Origin: Vespula vulgaris
Taxonomy: Eukaryota > Arthropoda > Insecta > Hymenoptera > Vespidae
NCBI RefSeq assembly: GCF_905475345.1
Contig: NC_066593.1
Location: forward strand, 869,001-933,000
Length of the DNA: 64,000 nucleotides
Reading direction: 5' to 3'
Shown here: positions 46,500 through 61,897 of the stretch, one piece after another
Layout of the letters: every line of letters begins with the position of its first letter
How positions within the stretch are numbered: the first letter of the stretch is position 1
Translations under genes and position numbers: made by a program
The notes under the pieces: generated by a model
Databases searched by the model: none
What the model was told of the DNA's origin: nothing
What the model saw: only the letters and a program-made list of their open reading frames with translations

Positions 46500-49400
46500 T
46501 TTTTTCTTCTTCTTCCTTCTTTCACGAATCGTCTGGTTCACGCAACCAGTCAGCTTTGTCAGCGAATGTTTTATTTTTTTCCTTTTTTACAATTTACTTT
46601 TATATACGTATATATATATTTTTTCTTTTGATATACTTCGTATCGATCGAAGAGGATAAAAAAATCTTTTGTCGAGTTTATTGAACCCACAAGATACGCG
46701 GGTAGATGTAATATGTATGTATTAAATATATGCAATAATATATCTCTTTCTCTTTTGTAATCTCGTTTTATGCTCGTTAGTCATTCACATCTCTTTCATT
46801 TTCCTCCGTTCGTTCATTTCTCTTAATTTAATTTCGCATTTATACGATCGCACATTACCGTACATACTCGCAATACCAGACGCAATACTCATTTTATGGC
46901 TTCAATTATTATACCTCGCAGCACAATTTTTTAACCGATGCGGTTATTTCGGAGACTTGATTTTAGGGTGACTTCATTTTCATTGTACGCTGCAACGTAT
47001 ATATATATTTTTTTTTAATAAAAAGAAAAAGAGAGAGAGAGAGAAAAAGTGGAAAAAAAGAAGAAAATAAAAAAGATGGACCGAAACAGAAATTCGTAAC
47101 GAAATAGAAAAACGCTATTATCCATACTACGAGACGATAGTTCGAGGATAGGATTTTTGTTAGCGGCGGGATAAAACTATTTTTGAACAGTGCTCAAACG
47201 GATACGACTTGGCGATGGTAGAAGTATATGTATATATATTTATATATATACATGTATATGTATGTATGTATGTATGTATATATACTTGTCTAGTTACCTA
47301 CGTACTACGACGTGGTGCTTCAGAGAAGAGAGGATTGGATCGTTGCCGAGAATGGGAATAATAGGTGCAACCTTTTCAAAAGGTCATTGTATCTTTGTTT
47401 AATTATGGACTTATACAGCTTTTCCGCGCTAATACTTTTCTTGCAAACGACATTTCAATCTTTCTTTTCTCTCTCTTTCTTTTCTTTTTCTTCTGAGAAA
47501 ATTAACCACTTCGGAGACCTATTGAATATATTATACCTATGATGGAATAAGAAAAACGAATTTTTTTACTTGGATTCTACTTTTATGAAAAAAGAAAGAA
47601 AGAAAGAAAAGAAAAGAAAAGAAAAGAAAGACGAAGAGAAAAGGAGAGAAGAACCAGTCGCAAAAAGAAAGAAAGAAAGAAAGAAAGAAAGAAAATAAAA
47701 GTAATAAAAGGAAAAAAAAGAAAAATATTTCGAAATCCGTCGCGAGAAAAGAACGACGTTCACCTTTTGTAGAAAAATAAGAGGAGTTTTAAGAAGAAGG
47801 AACGTGGCTCTCGATGTCGTCTGCGTAGTAGCTCGTAGTAGCTGGTATCGCGACTTCGTGCTATGCTTAAATTGGATTCTACTCTCGGAGGAGAAGCCTT
47901 GAGAGGTAACGGGTCCGTGGTCGGCAAACGGAAATCTCTTGGCACTTCCTATGCCATTCCTCTCGGTTCGAATTTCCAATCTAGGTATGCCAAGCAAAGT
48001 AGAAGTCGCCATATTTAGGACAGCCTCTCTTGCATTAAAGTCGAGATGGTACATCGAAGGAGTCTCTTGAGGGTTTTCTCTCCACCCCTTCCACCCCTTG
48101 CACCCCTCCCACCCTTCACCTCCTCCACCCCCTCCACCCCACCTTCGTACACCCTCCTCTGCCTTTGCCACCGCCTCTGCCTATCTACTTTCTACCACCC
48201 TCTTTTCTCATTCTGATCCAATGAACTTCCCAAGCTACAATTTTCATCCAAGCGTGTTATTCTTTCTTCTGATATCGTAAATCGATATGTAATGGTGGAT
48301 GATGATGCGGCCCTCTCTTTATTATCCTGCAAATATTTTCGCGAGCAACACGGTAACTTCGATTTTCAATATATGTACTGCAATATAATATATGTTGGTG
48401 AGGCGGGGTGATACCTATTGAGATACGTTGTGTATTGAATTTTCTTCTTTTGTTCTTTTTTTCCTTTTTTCTACTTTTCTTTTTTCCTTTTTCTTCGAAG
48501 CTTAAAATATCTTTTATGAAAAAAGAAAAGAAGATGAAATAAAAGGGTCCATCAAACCGATACGAGATTGAAAGAAAAGTATTATCGATATATGAAGTAT
48601 CGAAAATTATTTTTCTTATTTTCTCCGGTGGTTTGGTCGATTGGTCTTGTAGTCGTTTCAACGTAATCGATGATTACTAATTAACGCAACAATAATTTTC
48701 TCGTATAGTCGTAACGTCGTCCGATCACATTTAGTCGGTGTTATCGATCCTACTGGGCACATTTACACTAACAGTAGTAGTAACAGCAGTAGCAACAGCA
48801 GCAGCAGTAGCATCAGTGGCATACGGTTCTCATCTACGTATCGGACTACGATTCACATGTTGTCCACAGCTGTTGAACTATGGCAAGCAAGTTCTTTCCT
48901 ATTTATGTTATTATTCTTCCCTTCCTCTCTCTTTCCCCCTTTCTCTCTCTCTCTCTCTCCCCTCTCTTTCTCTCCTATTGACAATTATTAATCAAAGTCA
49001 ACAATCTTATAAATATAATATAAATTAAATATAAACATTATATGCCATCGTCGTGCACATCGTTAAGAGAAGAAATGAGAAAGTTATAGAGATAAGAGAA
49101 AAAAGAAAGTAGAGAAAGAAAGAAGAAGAAGAAGAAGAGGAAGAAGAAGAAAAGAAAAACAAGCAAGAAAATGTTCGGTAAGGTAGACGCGTTTGCCTCT
49201 CGTCGTCTACAACCATCAACCACCGCTACCACCAGCACCAACACCTAGTAGTTGTTATATAGGTCAGCTGGTCGTCGACATTCTGGGACATTAATTTCAG
49301 AAGTGTTTCTATTCACACCCCTCCTGGTACGAGTTCATTGGCCCGTAAGGGCTCTTTTCACAGGGGTGCCTGTCTCATACGGGGGTGCTAGCAGCCAACG

Positions 49401-50213
49401 TAGTAAGCTCTTTGAAACTGGTTCAGAGCGGTCGTTTAATATTAATGGCAGCATTTGCGACTCCGTATGGACGACGTTTAACTAACGAGACCTGGCGATT
49501 CGGTCGGCGTGCTCACTCATACGCACGCTCATCTACGCGCATGCACGCACGCAAACAATATACGCAAACACTTGTTCGTTCCAGACACATGGACGATCTC
49601 CAAGCTTTTTGCTTTCTTCATTTCTTTTCCTTTTTTTACCTTTTTCTATTTTATTTTATTTCTCTCACCCTATCTTTATCCTTGTTTTTCCCTTCTGTTT
49701 TTCTTCCTTTGCAGTACATTCTTCTCGTCTCTGTTTTTTTTCCTCTCGATCCACCATCCACTCTCCCTCATTCACTCCCTCCCCTCCAACCTTTTGCTTC
49801 TCTCCCTCTTTGTTTCTCTCGATCTCTAAAGTGCACACGCGCTAATCGATGACTTCGGTGACTAGCCTGCTAAGTTGAAAGGGATCGTTGACGCGCCGAG
49901 GCCATAGAGGGAAGAATTTAAACGAAGCTCGAAGCTCTTTTCGGATCGATTGAATGTTTCTGCGAGGCCATCGGATAGAACTCTCGTTCTCCCCTATCTC
50001 TTTTCCTCTTTGAGTTGATTTCATGCCACGTGAGCGCATAGTATAACGTACAGTTGAATATTGTGCGTAGTATTATGTATCCCAAGTACATGCTCATCGT
50101 GGTACAAATATTTATAGTTAAGTGTAAAGGCAAATGTTTACTCGTTCGCGGATAATTAAATGGTCGGTAATTTCATAAGCTACTCTTGTATAAATTATAT
50201 ATACCCCTATATA

Positions 50214-50245
<32 letters not shown>

Positions 50246-50339
50246 GAATGCAGGAAATATTTATAGAAAAAAAAGAACACTCGTTCGATACAAGTTTTTA
50301 ACTTTGTTAGATTTTTAAGGAGTTAGATTTTATATATAC

Positions 50340-50387
<48 letters not shown>

Positions 50388-51715
50388 AAAGATAGTAAAT
50401 GATATCTCCTATTTTTACTTTTATTTCTTTCTTTCTCTTCCTTTTTCCTTTTCTTTAAGTGGACTCGACCGGTGATCTCGAATCGCAAAAGTCGTAAAAC
50501 AAGACGTTAGCTTTATGATGCGGAAGGGTCAAAGGTGGAAAGAGAAATAAAGAGAAATAGGAAAGGAGAAAGAGAAAGAGAAAGAGAGAGAAAGCAGGGT
50601 GGGAGAGTTTTCATTGCAACGTTAAGAAAAGCATGAGAGAAGTCTGGAGATATTCCAAAACGTAAGTAACGTGGTTCGGAAAATTAAAGTTTTAAAAGTC
50701 GACGACATTTTGTCGTCTTGTCTTGTAAGGCAAGAAAACAGAGTTCGAAATCGTTATTAACGTTATTCCTTAGAATGTTCTTGATATCACATATCCCACT
50801 ATTGTCTTTTATTATCCCATCTTTTTTATTTACAAACGAACGATTTCTTTCTTTATATCCCTCGTAAGATATTCTCGCGTTCGAGCTAATACAAAGACTG
50901 CGAATCCTTCTTTCCCATTACTTTTATATCGTAAAACGAAAGAGATAAGACGTTTCTCCTGACGTATCGAGCATTGCCAGACGATAAATTGCATCACGAG
51001 TTTCGTGGTCGCAGATAACATTCGTTTATATAAACAAGAAGTTTCACGCAGACACGGTATAACATCGGTCTATCATCCCCTCCCATAAACGCAAATACCT
51101 CAAAGCTAGTAATATCCAAACTACATACATTTCTACTAATACTATAAACGTATAACTTCGATCGAGTCGAACGTCGGTCATTCCTTTCGAACGTTTCGTT
51201 ATTAACGTCAAATGATGTTAAAATTGTAATAATTTATTAATAGTTAAATTTGATGACCTATGTATGTATTCAAGATCATACATACGTTTATTTACAGTTT
51301 ATATGATTCTTATCAGTACCCATTATACGGTAAAAGATCAGAGAAAGAGAAGGAGAAAGAGAAAGAGAGAGAAATCGCGTAGAGGAGTGTATCACCTTTT
51401 TCGTTAATATTCAATGTACGCGAAATGTCAAACGTGTACTGCAAGCCAAATTCGAAGGTATTCCATAATAGCCTGCAGCTTGAGCAAGCACGAAACTAAT
51501 CTACAAACTCGTTGCAAGCTGATAAGTCAAGTCCGTGTTTAACTTTGGTTGTGACGTTGCTTCCAAGCAGAGGTCGTGTATAATTAGCGATTATTGAATT
51601 TGCGATTTGCCGCTACGATTACACAGAGAAAGAGAAATAGAAAGAGGGAAAGAGATACCAAAACGATCACGTTATCATTGCTCTCGAATTTACGAAAATT
51701 GTCGAGATATATATC

Positions 51716-51770
<55 letters not shown>

Positions 51771-52147
51771 TAGTATCGAGGTTTATACTTGTTATACACT
51801 TGATTGACTCACGATTTAAAACGTACGTTTCATTTTCAGTCGCGATTTAAAATCATAATTATATGATACTGTTATTATATCGCTCTATAATTATATGATA
51901 TTATTATCGTATCAATGGAGGTAGAGAATTAATATTATTTTTTTTTCTTTGTTAGAAATATTTTATTTTTCATTGATTTATTTTATTTCTTTACTAAATA
52001 ATACTCTCATGTTTGTCGATTGAAAACGATCGAAACTTTTTCAAATGTTATCAAACGAAGAATAGATATCTCCGATAAATATCTTTAAGAAAACGATTTA
52101 ACTTTTTTTCATTCTATTCCTCTAAATCAGATCATCAGATTATCCTA

Positions 52148-52186
<39 letters not shown>

Positions 52187-53042
52187 CTCTTTCTCTGTCT
52201 ATTCTTTCATTTTCAAAAAAGATATCATTTTCGATATTCCCTACGTTTCGAGCGAGATACAAATACACATCTTCATTCTGTAAGTACTAGCGATGTAACA
52301 AGGATGTTCGAACAGTACCTATTCCATGATAACCCACATATGAAGACAAAAAGCTTTTGTTCGTCCTTTGAATATCATGATGACGCAATGGGGACCTTTC
52401 GGTAGGAACTCTTGTCTTTGATAAAGCGAAGAGAAAATGATATCTCGTTTATGGGGGTGTGAGGACCGAGAGGGACGGCGACTGAAGGGTGAATGGGTGG
52501 GAAGAAGAAATGGTTTGGTCACCTTCTTCCTGACGTTATTACATTAGTTTCGTAATTTCTTCATTTTTCATAAATTTTTTTTCTCGACCAACTAGTCTAT
52601 CGATCGATATTCGATATCAAATATTTCAAAGAATCTTATTACCTAGTCAAGAAGATAAAAGATATGGGTATATAGTTAATAAAAAAAAAAATGGAGTAAA
52701 TCAGATAGTCTCTTTATGGTCATTGTTCGTTCTTATCTACTTATTTATTCTTTCGTGAAAAAAGGGACGACTCTGTGTAAACTGTTTCCATGCAAAGGTT
52801 CGAACTTTAATTGTTAGTTATTCGTAAGGTTTCATTAAGTAGTCATTGGTACGCTTCGAGATGTCATGGCCATACATTGTTGTTTGTTAATGAGAAAGGA
52901 AAATCAGATAGCAGTGGGATGTAAAGAAAGAACAGGGGGTTTAGGGGAATGGCATAAGGAAGTTAGGTGCAAGGTGAATTAGGTGGAGGATAATCGAATA
53001 GGAGGAAACAAAGTGAATATTGTATGTGTATATATATGTATT

Positions 53043-53087
<45 letters not shown>

Positions 53088-53408
53088 GAGAGAGAGAGAG
53101 ATAGGAATAGGATCTATGGTATAGGAGAAATTTCTAACGGAGTACCGTTCTAAATTCTAAAGCCAAATGCGTCCTAACCACGATGAAATTTAAATTCGAT
53201 GCAATGAGATCGTCTTTCTCTTTATCTTCTTTTCTTTTTTCTTTTTTCTTTTTTTTCCACTTTACTTTCTTTCCTTTTCATTTTACTCAGATATTTATCT
53301 CCGTTACCTTCTTCGTTTCTTTCCAAATTGTCCTTTGTTTTACTTTTCTTTTTCCATCTTGATGATCTCTCTTTCTCTCTCTCTCTCTCTCTCTTTATAT
53401 ATATATTT

Positions 53409-53459
<51 letters not shown>

Positions 53460-56400
53460 CTTTACCTTTCCTTTCTCTTAGATTTCCAACTATCAAAACC
53501 ATTTCGAAATAAGACAATACTCCTCGTTGAATTTCGAACGAAATTCAACCAATTAAAATTTCTAAGATTTCTTGCTAATAGATTTCTTCCTAGACGAACA
53601 AATACAACATGATAATTTATTAAATATATCATTTATTCTTACGAGTATTAATTTCTACGAGTATTTCTATAATAACGTAGAAAAATATTTATAATGGTAT
53701 TCGGTAAAAGCGTTTCTTTAGTTGAGACTTTTTTTCGAGGTCGTCCGATGAAAAATCTCGATAAATTCAAGTCTACGTTCTTTTCGCGAAAAATGTATCT
53801 ACATACATACATACACATATATATATATATACATACATACATACATACATGCATACATACCACCTTTCACGCAAAGTGAAAACGTTCTCGTAAAAACACG
53901 AGTTTTCTTATCACTCTTTTTCTATCCTTTTCTATCTTTCTCTGTATACATATCTTCTTTTCTTCTCTTTTTTTTTCTTTTTTGTTTTATTCGAATCGTT
54001 TCTATCGCGAAGAAAGCACCGCAACGTTTTAACCGCGATTGCAATACGAAAGAGAATAGATTTTCAACTGGTGCGAGAGATCCTCAGTTTTATTATACTC
54101 TTCTCTATTCGAAAAGATTTCTTTTATCTTTCTTTCTTTCTTTCTTTTTTTCTTCTCCTTCTTTTTCCCGTTCCCGTCGTAATTTGATTTCTTTTTTTTT
54201 TCTTCTTTTTTTTTTTAGGATCAATTTCGGTCAACTCAAGCAGGATTGTCGTTTCTCGTGAACCACATCGCTAAAGAGTATTCGAGGGAAACGTTTCACC
54301 CTTCTTAATACCGACGGTAACTTGAGAAAAGATCGTACGTGTCTCTCGAGGGAAGCTTAGTATAGTTTTCAGGTCTTGAAATGTACATCGAGAGGATCGT
54401 GGCGGTCGTCGTTATTTGCTTTTCCTTTTTCAACTTCGCTTCCGAGTAATCCGAGAAGCAGCTCGTAAACACATTCCAAGCACGCAGCGTTGCGTGCTAC
54501 TTAATGATAAAGGGAGAGAAAAGAGGGTGGGTCGAGATAAAAACTTGTACGGGTGTATAGGGATGCATTAGAAACCGGCGAACTTTTTCCAAAGATAAAG
54601 ACAATAGTATCGTATCAAAAAGCATTTGAAGCTTCGTAAGCTCCGTTAATCGTATCCATTTGAATTTTAATGAATATATATATATATATAATAATAATAT
54701 ATATAATGAACTTTGATAATTTACAAGTTATTTTAAATTTCTGGATTTGTTTTTTTTTCTTCTTTTTTTTTCAAAGACACAAATGAAATCGACTTTCCAG
54801 TTGGCACTACTCACCTTATCGATACGAGTATCATGGCGAATATCAGGTACTTCCCAAGCAATGGCACGACCAACGACGTTGGCGGAATAATCTCAACGAC
54901 CAAGAGGAAAAACACGTGAAGACTGATGAGGATTGATATAGAGAGGGTCACCTGAAACGTGACAAATTGTGGACATTTAACTTTCCCTCTTATGTACATA
55001 TATCCCTTCTAATCTATTCTTTATATTTTCTCTTATGTATGGTATACGTATAAACTTTTGTATATCTCTTCTTTATATTTTATACGTTTAGATTTTAATT
55101 TTGTTCATTGGAGTCGTCGAAAGAAAGAAAGAAAGAAAAAAAAAAACAACGGCATACGAAAAATAATCTTTTATTAATAACGTGTAAATCTAGGAAAACA
55201 AAATTTGTTAATCTATTAAACGTGAATTAATTTAATAAATCAATATATAAATATATATTTTTTTAACGTTACTATTTGTGTGTGTGTAGTGTGTGTGTAG
55301 TGTGTAACATTACTGTCAGTAATGTCGTTTTTACAGGGATTAAAATCCCTTTCGTGTTGAGACCATCCCATAAAGGGAGAAAGGTATAAGTTTTTTCTTG
55401 TCTTTTATCTTTTTTTTTCTCTTCTTTCCCTTCCTCGAGCTTGGCATCCCTCAACGTATTACGAATTTAAGCTCAAGTTGGGATGGAAGTTGAAAAAAAG
55501 AAGGGAAAAAAAAGTAAAAAAAAAAAAAGAAGAAGAAGAAGAAAGAAAGGAGGAACAGGGAAGCACGGATGGTCGTCGGAGGTGAGGGAAAATTCGTATT
55601 TATGACTTGGATAAAGAATACGACGGAGAAATGAGAATAAAGGGTAAAAACGTGCTCGGTTAAAGGAAGAACTTTCAAAACTGACACCGTTTCGTTCTTT
55701 ATATGTAAGAAATTACGATAATACGATATCAAGTAGATACCTTTGAACATATATGTTAAATATCCATTTAATCGACAAATATATATTTCTAATTGATCTC
55801 GGTGATCAATATAGCAGAAAATTTTCAATGGAATGTTTTCAAAACGAGAATCGTTCCCCATAGTTAAATAATTCCCATTAGACCATTAAGACATTCACAA
55901 TCGGATTGCTTCGCTGTTGTACTATAATTGGTTCTTCGATCGACAAATGTAGGAAGTTAGATCCGTGAGAATTTCTAGATATACTTGCCTCGATATATAT
56001 ATATATATACACATACATACACACACACACATGCATAGAAAGAGACCTATACATAGAAACGTGCCAAAGCTATTTTCGTTCGGCGAAGAAGACACGTATC
56101 TCTCTTCTAGGCTTTCAATGAAATCGACGGTGAGGGTCTGACTATCTTGAATCATTTATCTCCCCAACGTTCTTCGAGTATAACTTTTCTCGTGGGAGAT
56201 TCTATAGACTTGCCAGTAAAACACGTATACACTCACCTATGCGTACGCCCACATACACCCACGCGAGCGTATCGATACAAATACAGAAAAATACATTCGT
56301 TTTATAGATCACGATATTGGAGAGAAAGAGAGAGGAACGGGGATGTGAGAGTGAGAGAATGAAAGAGAAGAGGGTGATCCTTCTTCGTTGTTTTCCGATA

Positions 56401-57027
56401 TGCCACTACGGCGGTTGCATTTTCGACGTATTAATTTATGAAATGGTGGAAGAGTTTCGGTCCTCGACACGAGAAACGAGAACTGCTATCAACTCCCACT
56501 GGTTGGTTCTCCTACGCGCTTTTCGCAAACAGACCTCTTCATCGATGCAGTTCGGTCAATATTGTCCCTTCGATTGGCGCACCTACCCATAATCGTTAAC
56601 TCATCTAATAGCGATAATTGACAAACCATAAGCGAAATTGTTTTACATGATATGTATTTCAATATAAATAACCACAACAGCGTTATCGATAGATTAGATC
56701 GATCGGAGTATATCAAACAGGTGTCCGTCAGATAAATTCGTTCAGGTTCAAATCGATTCCATTATAGATTAGAATCGGGCTAGAAATTGTAATCTAACAT
56801 TTCGAATGTTAACTTCCTAAGGTGTCACTTAACCTTATCAGCGATTGAACCAAAGCGAGCAGAGATCGTATGGTAATTAATGACATGGCATTCTCCGTTT
56901 GAGGGTAACAGAGAACACAGATGGTGCCTAGATACATTCTCTCGAAGGATGTAGGACATTCCGAGCGTGTAAACGTCAGGGTATTTAAATGACACTATTT
57001 GGATCGTTCAATTGCATACATATGTTG

Positions 57028-57080
<53 letters not shown>

Positions 57081-57864
57081 ATATGTGAATGAATGTTTCT
57101 AACGAATCACAAAATAGATGAGACGAAAACAGAGATACGGAAATCTATCTTTGTGGTCGACAATTTGTGTATGTGTGTGTGTGTGATATATATATGTATA
57201 TATATCATCGATTTGCAAGCTTTGATTTTTCCATATTTCCTTTTTTTCGTTTTTTTATTCTTTTTTTTTTTTGGTTTTCTCTTCTTCTTTTTCTTCTTCT
57301 TCTTCTTCCTCTGAGTTCATCGTCGAACCATAGAAAAGGGCATCCAGATAAAAGAGGTCTCGTAACGGAAGTTCGACTTTTCGTTAGACTGCTGCTCGGC
57401 GAGTCGGCGAGTCAAGAGCATCGAATACGGATATATTCTCACACTCGAACACGAATTTCTAGTCTAGGTAGTACCTCTCAGTCGTCGTGAGCCTTTTCCT
57501 AGATATACTCGTGTTATACGCGATAATACTTGCACGTACATAGTATATATGTATACCTTTATATATATATATATATACATATGTAGATTCTGTATGGGAA
57601 GGGTGCATTTTCACGACGATTTCAAGCTCTTCCCTCTTTAGATCACTCGAGGGATCACGACTCGCCTGTTCTCGGAGATAACTGTGATGAACTACCGAAA
57701 CCTATATGCTATAGAAACCAATATGAGAGATCGAGAGAGAAAACCCTCTAGGTTATTCTCGGCAGATAAAACATCTTTGAGCAATAAAGGAAGAATTATT
57801 GTTGAAAGAGATAAAAATATAAAATAAATATTTTTTAACGATAGAGAACTAACGACGATTATTC

Positions 57865-57914
<50 letters not shown>

Positions 57915-58479
57915 GTATTTAATATATATATAAAGTATATCTCGTATAATTATCCGATATGTATAAAATTGATCACGTACATATACGTAACGCGGCTTGA
58001 AAAAATATTCAAGTAGAAATTAGTATGAAAACGATTTAAAACGATCATTTCAACTGTTTTCTTTATCTTTTTTTTTGTTTCATTTAAACTAATAAATAAT
58101 CAGAAATTCTTTGTAAAAATTGTTTTTTTCCTCCTTTTGTCTTTTTTTTTTTTAGGAGAAACGAACTAACAACGTTCCGAACATCCAAGGGAGTAATTTT
58201 GAAAGAAATATGGAAACTCTCTCGGACGATACATACAACGTGCGCGCCCACACACATCTGTACATATATATACACACATCTATGCTCACGTAAAGTGGCA
58301 TATAGCGTTTTCAGGGCGTCAATCAAGCGGGCTGAATCGATAAGCAATATCGCGGTCCGGTGATTGACCTGCAGCAGCCAGTGCGACTATCGAAATTACA
58401 TCTTCTCTCTCTCTCTCTCTCTCCCCCTCTCCCTCTCTCTCTTGTTATATGTATGTATGTATATATATATGTATGTGTA

Positions 58480-58524
<45 letters not shown>

Positions 58525-60522
58525 TGCTTGCTCTTTCACGGCGTCACCCATAATATGGGAAATCATGGCGTTACCACCCCCTTTCAACCATCCTTCCATC
58601 CTACTCCCCCTTCCGCCTTGTCTTTTCTATTCTCTCGGAGCTTTATGGGTTGCATCCAAGCTCGTGTACGAGAGTACCGAGATAAATAATAATCCGTTGG
58701 ACACAAATTGAATTTATGTTGGAGATATAGAGTTACTCTTGTGATGTTATCGATAAGAGATTCGTTTCATCCTTTAAATCGATCGATGTACGTTTTCAGA
58801 AACGTCAGTTAGACTGTCATTCTCTCTCTCTCTCTCTCTCTCTTTATTTCCATCTCTTGCTCTTCTTATTTTTCCTTTTTCTTCTTTTTTTTTTGTTTTT
58901 TTTCTCAGTTTTATAAAAACTACGTATCAATTTCGAATTCATTTAAATATTCATATAACTTGGTTTTATCTATCCATGTGTACTTACGCATATACTTATA
59001 CACGCATTACATTGCACATTATATACATACGTAGGTACATATATACGTCGATTTCACGTTAAAGCATATAAAGGATAATTCAGCCAATGGAATAGTCGTA
59101 AAGGATAAAGGATGGGTAATGTTTTAATGGCTTTGTAAAAAAGAGAGAGAGAGAGAGAGAGAGTGAGAGAAAGAGAGTGAACAAGGTAGAAACGTTTTTA
59201 CGTACGCTAATTTCACGTTAACGAGTGTGACCTTTGTGAACGAAGAGAATAAGAGAGACGACGTGTTTCGTTAGAAGTTAACAAATAAAAAAGCCAAGGG
59301 GGAAGGAAGCTAAAAGGGTTTTGATATCATTCGGACCAATGAAAACGCGAGGTTCCTTTGCATTTCGATGTGAAAGAAAAATCTCCAACAAAGGTATTTC
59401 TTATAACGCGGATAGTACGAAGGTGGTATTAAAAAGGGTATCAAAGGAAGGGGAAGCGTGGGAAGAGTGCAAAAAAAAAGGAGAAAAAAGAAAGTAAAAG
59501 AAAAGAACAAAAAAAAAGAAGAAGAAAAAAGAAAGAAAAAGAAAAGAAGACCAAAAAAGGAGAAAAAAAGAAAGAAAAAAAAAGGAGAGAAAAGAAAGAC
59601 AAAAGGAAGAAAAACAAAAGGGGAAGAAAAGAGAAGAAGGAAGTCGTCTTTTCGTCTTTAAAAACGATAATATTTTTCTCTTCCGTTGAAATGGATAGCA
59701 CTTCTCTTTCTCTTATATCTCTTCGATTATCGTCGGATTTGAAGAGCAAACGAACAAGGTTGACACCGGAGCGGTCCGTGTGTGAAATCTTAAAAAAAGA
59801 GAAGAAAGAGGACGAAGAAGAGGTAAAGGATGGGGAAAGTGGAAAAGGTGAGGATTCGTTTATATCTCCCGAGGCAGGAGGACTCTCTCGGTGAGGGATG
59901 AAAAAAAAAAGAAAAGAGAGAGAAAAAAGGAAGAAAAAAAGGAGAAGAAAAAAGAACAACAGGGAGAAAAAAGTAACACGTTAGCGTGCATACATCGTGC
60001 GAAGAAGTTAAGGGTAGAAGGAAAAGGAAAGAAAGAGGGAGAGGAGGAAGAAGAGGAGAAGGAGGAGGAGGAGGAGGAGGAAGGAGGAGGAAGGAGAAAG
60101 GTGACCACGTGTGTTCCTCTTATGTTTTTATTCCGCACGTGGTATGGAAAAGAAGAGAATTCGAATCGGCTTCCAGCAATTTTCTGAGACTAGTGGTAGT
60201 GGGACGCTTGAGATAAAAATGGAAAAAAGAAAAAAGAAATAGAGGGAGGAGATGAGGAGGAGGAGGAGGAGGAAGAAGAAGAAGAAGAAGTGGTAGCAGG
60301 AGGAGGGCTAGAGGATGAAGAAGGAAAAGGAGCCGATGAGATGGGTCAGAGAGGTCTAGGTAGAAATGAAAAATAGTTGGAGAGCCGTCGGGCCAAAAGT
60401 AACCACCCCCTCTTGCTTCCCTTACAGATAAGAGAAAATAACGAGGCCGACTGGCACGCGGAAGAGAACTAATTCGGTGCATATTTCACACAAGTTCCTT
60501 CTCTCTCTATCTTTTTCTCTCT

Positions 60523-60584
<62 letters not shown>

Positions 60585-60646
60585 TCATCTTTCTTTCTTT
60601 CTTTCTTTCTCTTATAGCTATGCATTGTGGTATATATCCGTTAGTT

Positions 60647-60678
<32 letters not shown>

Positions 60679-60968
60679 CGAACGACCATTTCCTGAGGAT
60701 AAAGGAATTAATTACCTTGGAATCTCTCGTTTTTTCTCTCTAGATCAATTAAGGATCGTTTCTCCCCAAAGGAATGAGTTTGATAGATCCTTTTATATTC
60801 TACAAATTTCTTTTTTTTTCTTCTTCCTATTTTTTTGTCTCCTCTTTTTTTCTCTTTCATTTTCTTTTCTCTTTTTTTTCTTCTTCTTCTTCCTCCTCTT
60901 CCTTCCTCATGTCCATAACAAATTCATAGCAAATCGAATTGTATTAATTGGTACACTGTTTGGAACTA

Positions 60969-61023
<55 letters not shown>

Positions 61024-61849
61024 CCAAACGACCGAGCGATGTCAGGCGACTCTAGAAACAGCGTGTTTATGGAGAGAAACCTATTTCGTTTGATCAAGTA
61101 CATTCTCGAATGCGTTTTACCGTAGGTATCGTTGAACGAATGGGTCGTTGGAAACAACACAGCATCCAAATCGATACGGTCTCGCTGTACGATCGATCGA
61201 TATACGCTATAAATACGTTCCATTTATTCCTTTTCCATTCTCTAATTTTGTTTGTACTGTGTTACTGTTTAAATACGTTAAAGAAAGTTCGAAGAAACTT
61301 AGAATCGACGATTCGATCTATTTCTATTTTCGTTTATAATTTTTATTAATTATTAGAAACTACGGAAAAATATAAAAAAAAATAAATAAAGGAAAAGAAA
61401 ATTAAATTAGAAAAAATTGACAAAAATGGAGTTTGCGAATGTCGTTACACATAAAGTTTCTCGGCAAATTCTACATAAGATAACGAAATATATGTTTCTT
61501 TCGTTGATTGCCATAAAGCACACGCACATACACAGATACATATGTATAGTGAAAAATATATCGTATTCTTATATGTTAAAAGTTAATCCCCGAGTCGAGG
61601 GTTACATGAATATTTTGTGGTAGAAACGAAGAGATAGAAAATGTAAATTGTGATATTCATAGATAGATAGATAGGTAGATAGATAAATAGACAGATATAT
61701 AGATAGATAGATAGATAGATAGATGGCACTATGCGAATTTGATTTGTTATTTTAACTTAAACTTTCATTCGCGATGAGTTAAATTATTCATAAGCGATAC
61801 CCCAATTGGAAAAGTTTCTCTTAAAGATCTATTTAAGAATTCGAGAGAC

Positions 61850-61897
<48 letters not shown>

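Larger units (their letters stand above)
37176..54814 (-). other. Large nAChR intron, 17.6 kb
   Basis: This intron separates the M2-M3 exon from the post-M3 exon. It is dominated by simple repeats: TA (39059-39104, 50352-50384, 52151-52184, 53412-53453), GA/CT (40101-40134, 42031-42080, 45163-45195, 46461-46493, 51719-51764, 53049-53078), GATA (40744-40790), GT (44059-44104), GAA (45784-45846) and ATT (46012-46081). Non-repetitive islands with frames of 70-200 codons occur near 37.4, 42.7, 47.9 and 49.3 kb. None is recognisable as a protein. No transposon ends were noticed. Confidence 0.65.

Noticed and set aside
49252..49485. 77-codon plus-strand frame near 49.3 kb
   Set aside because: Ordinary composition but no domain, and overlapping frames are equally open.
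54381..54449. 22-codon hydrophobic frame (MYIERIVAVVVICFSFF...) in the nAChR intron
   Set aside because: It resembles a signal peptide but stops at once and has no continuation or conserved context visible.
56317..56592. 91-codon plus-strand frame with a few cysteines
   Set aside because: Its start is GA-repeat derived, the remainder shows no known pattern, and there is no supporting context.
59441..60482. Long Lys/Glu-rich plus-strand frames and Phe/Ser/Leu-rich minus-strand frames up to 172 codons
   Set aside because: They come from the purine-rich region; composition follows the repeat and both strands are equally open.
61660..61897. Evenly spaced GATA arrays as a possible CRISPR-like array
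   Set aside because: They are plain tetranucleotide microsatellites without unique spacers, in an insect nuclear genome.
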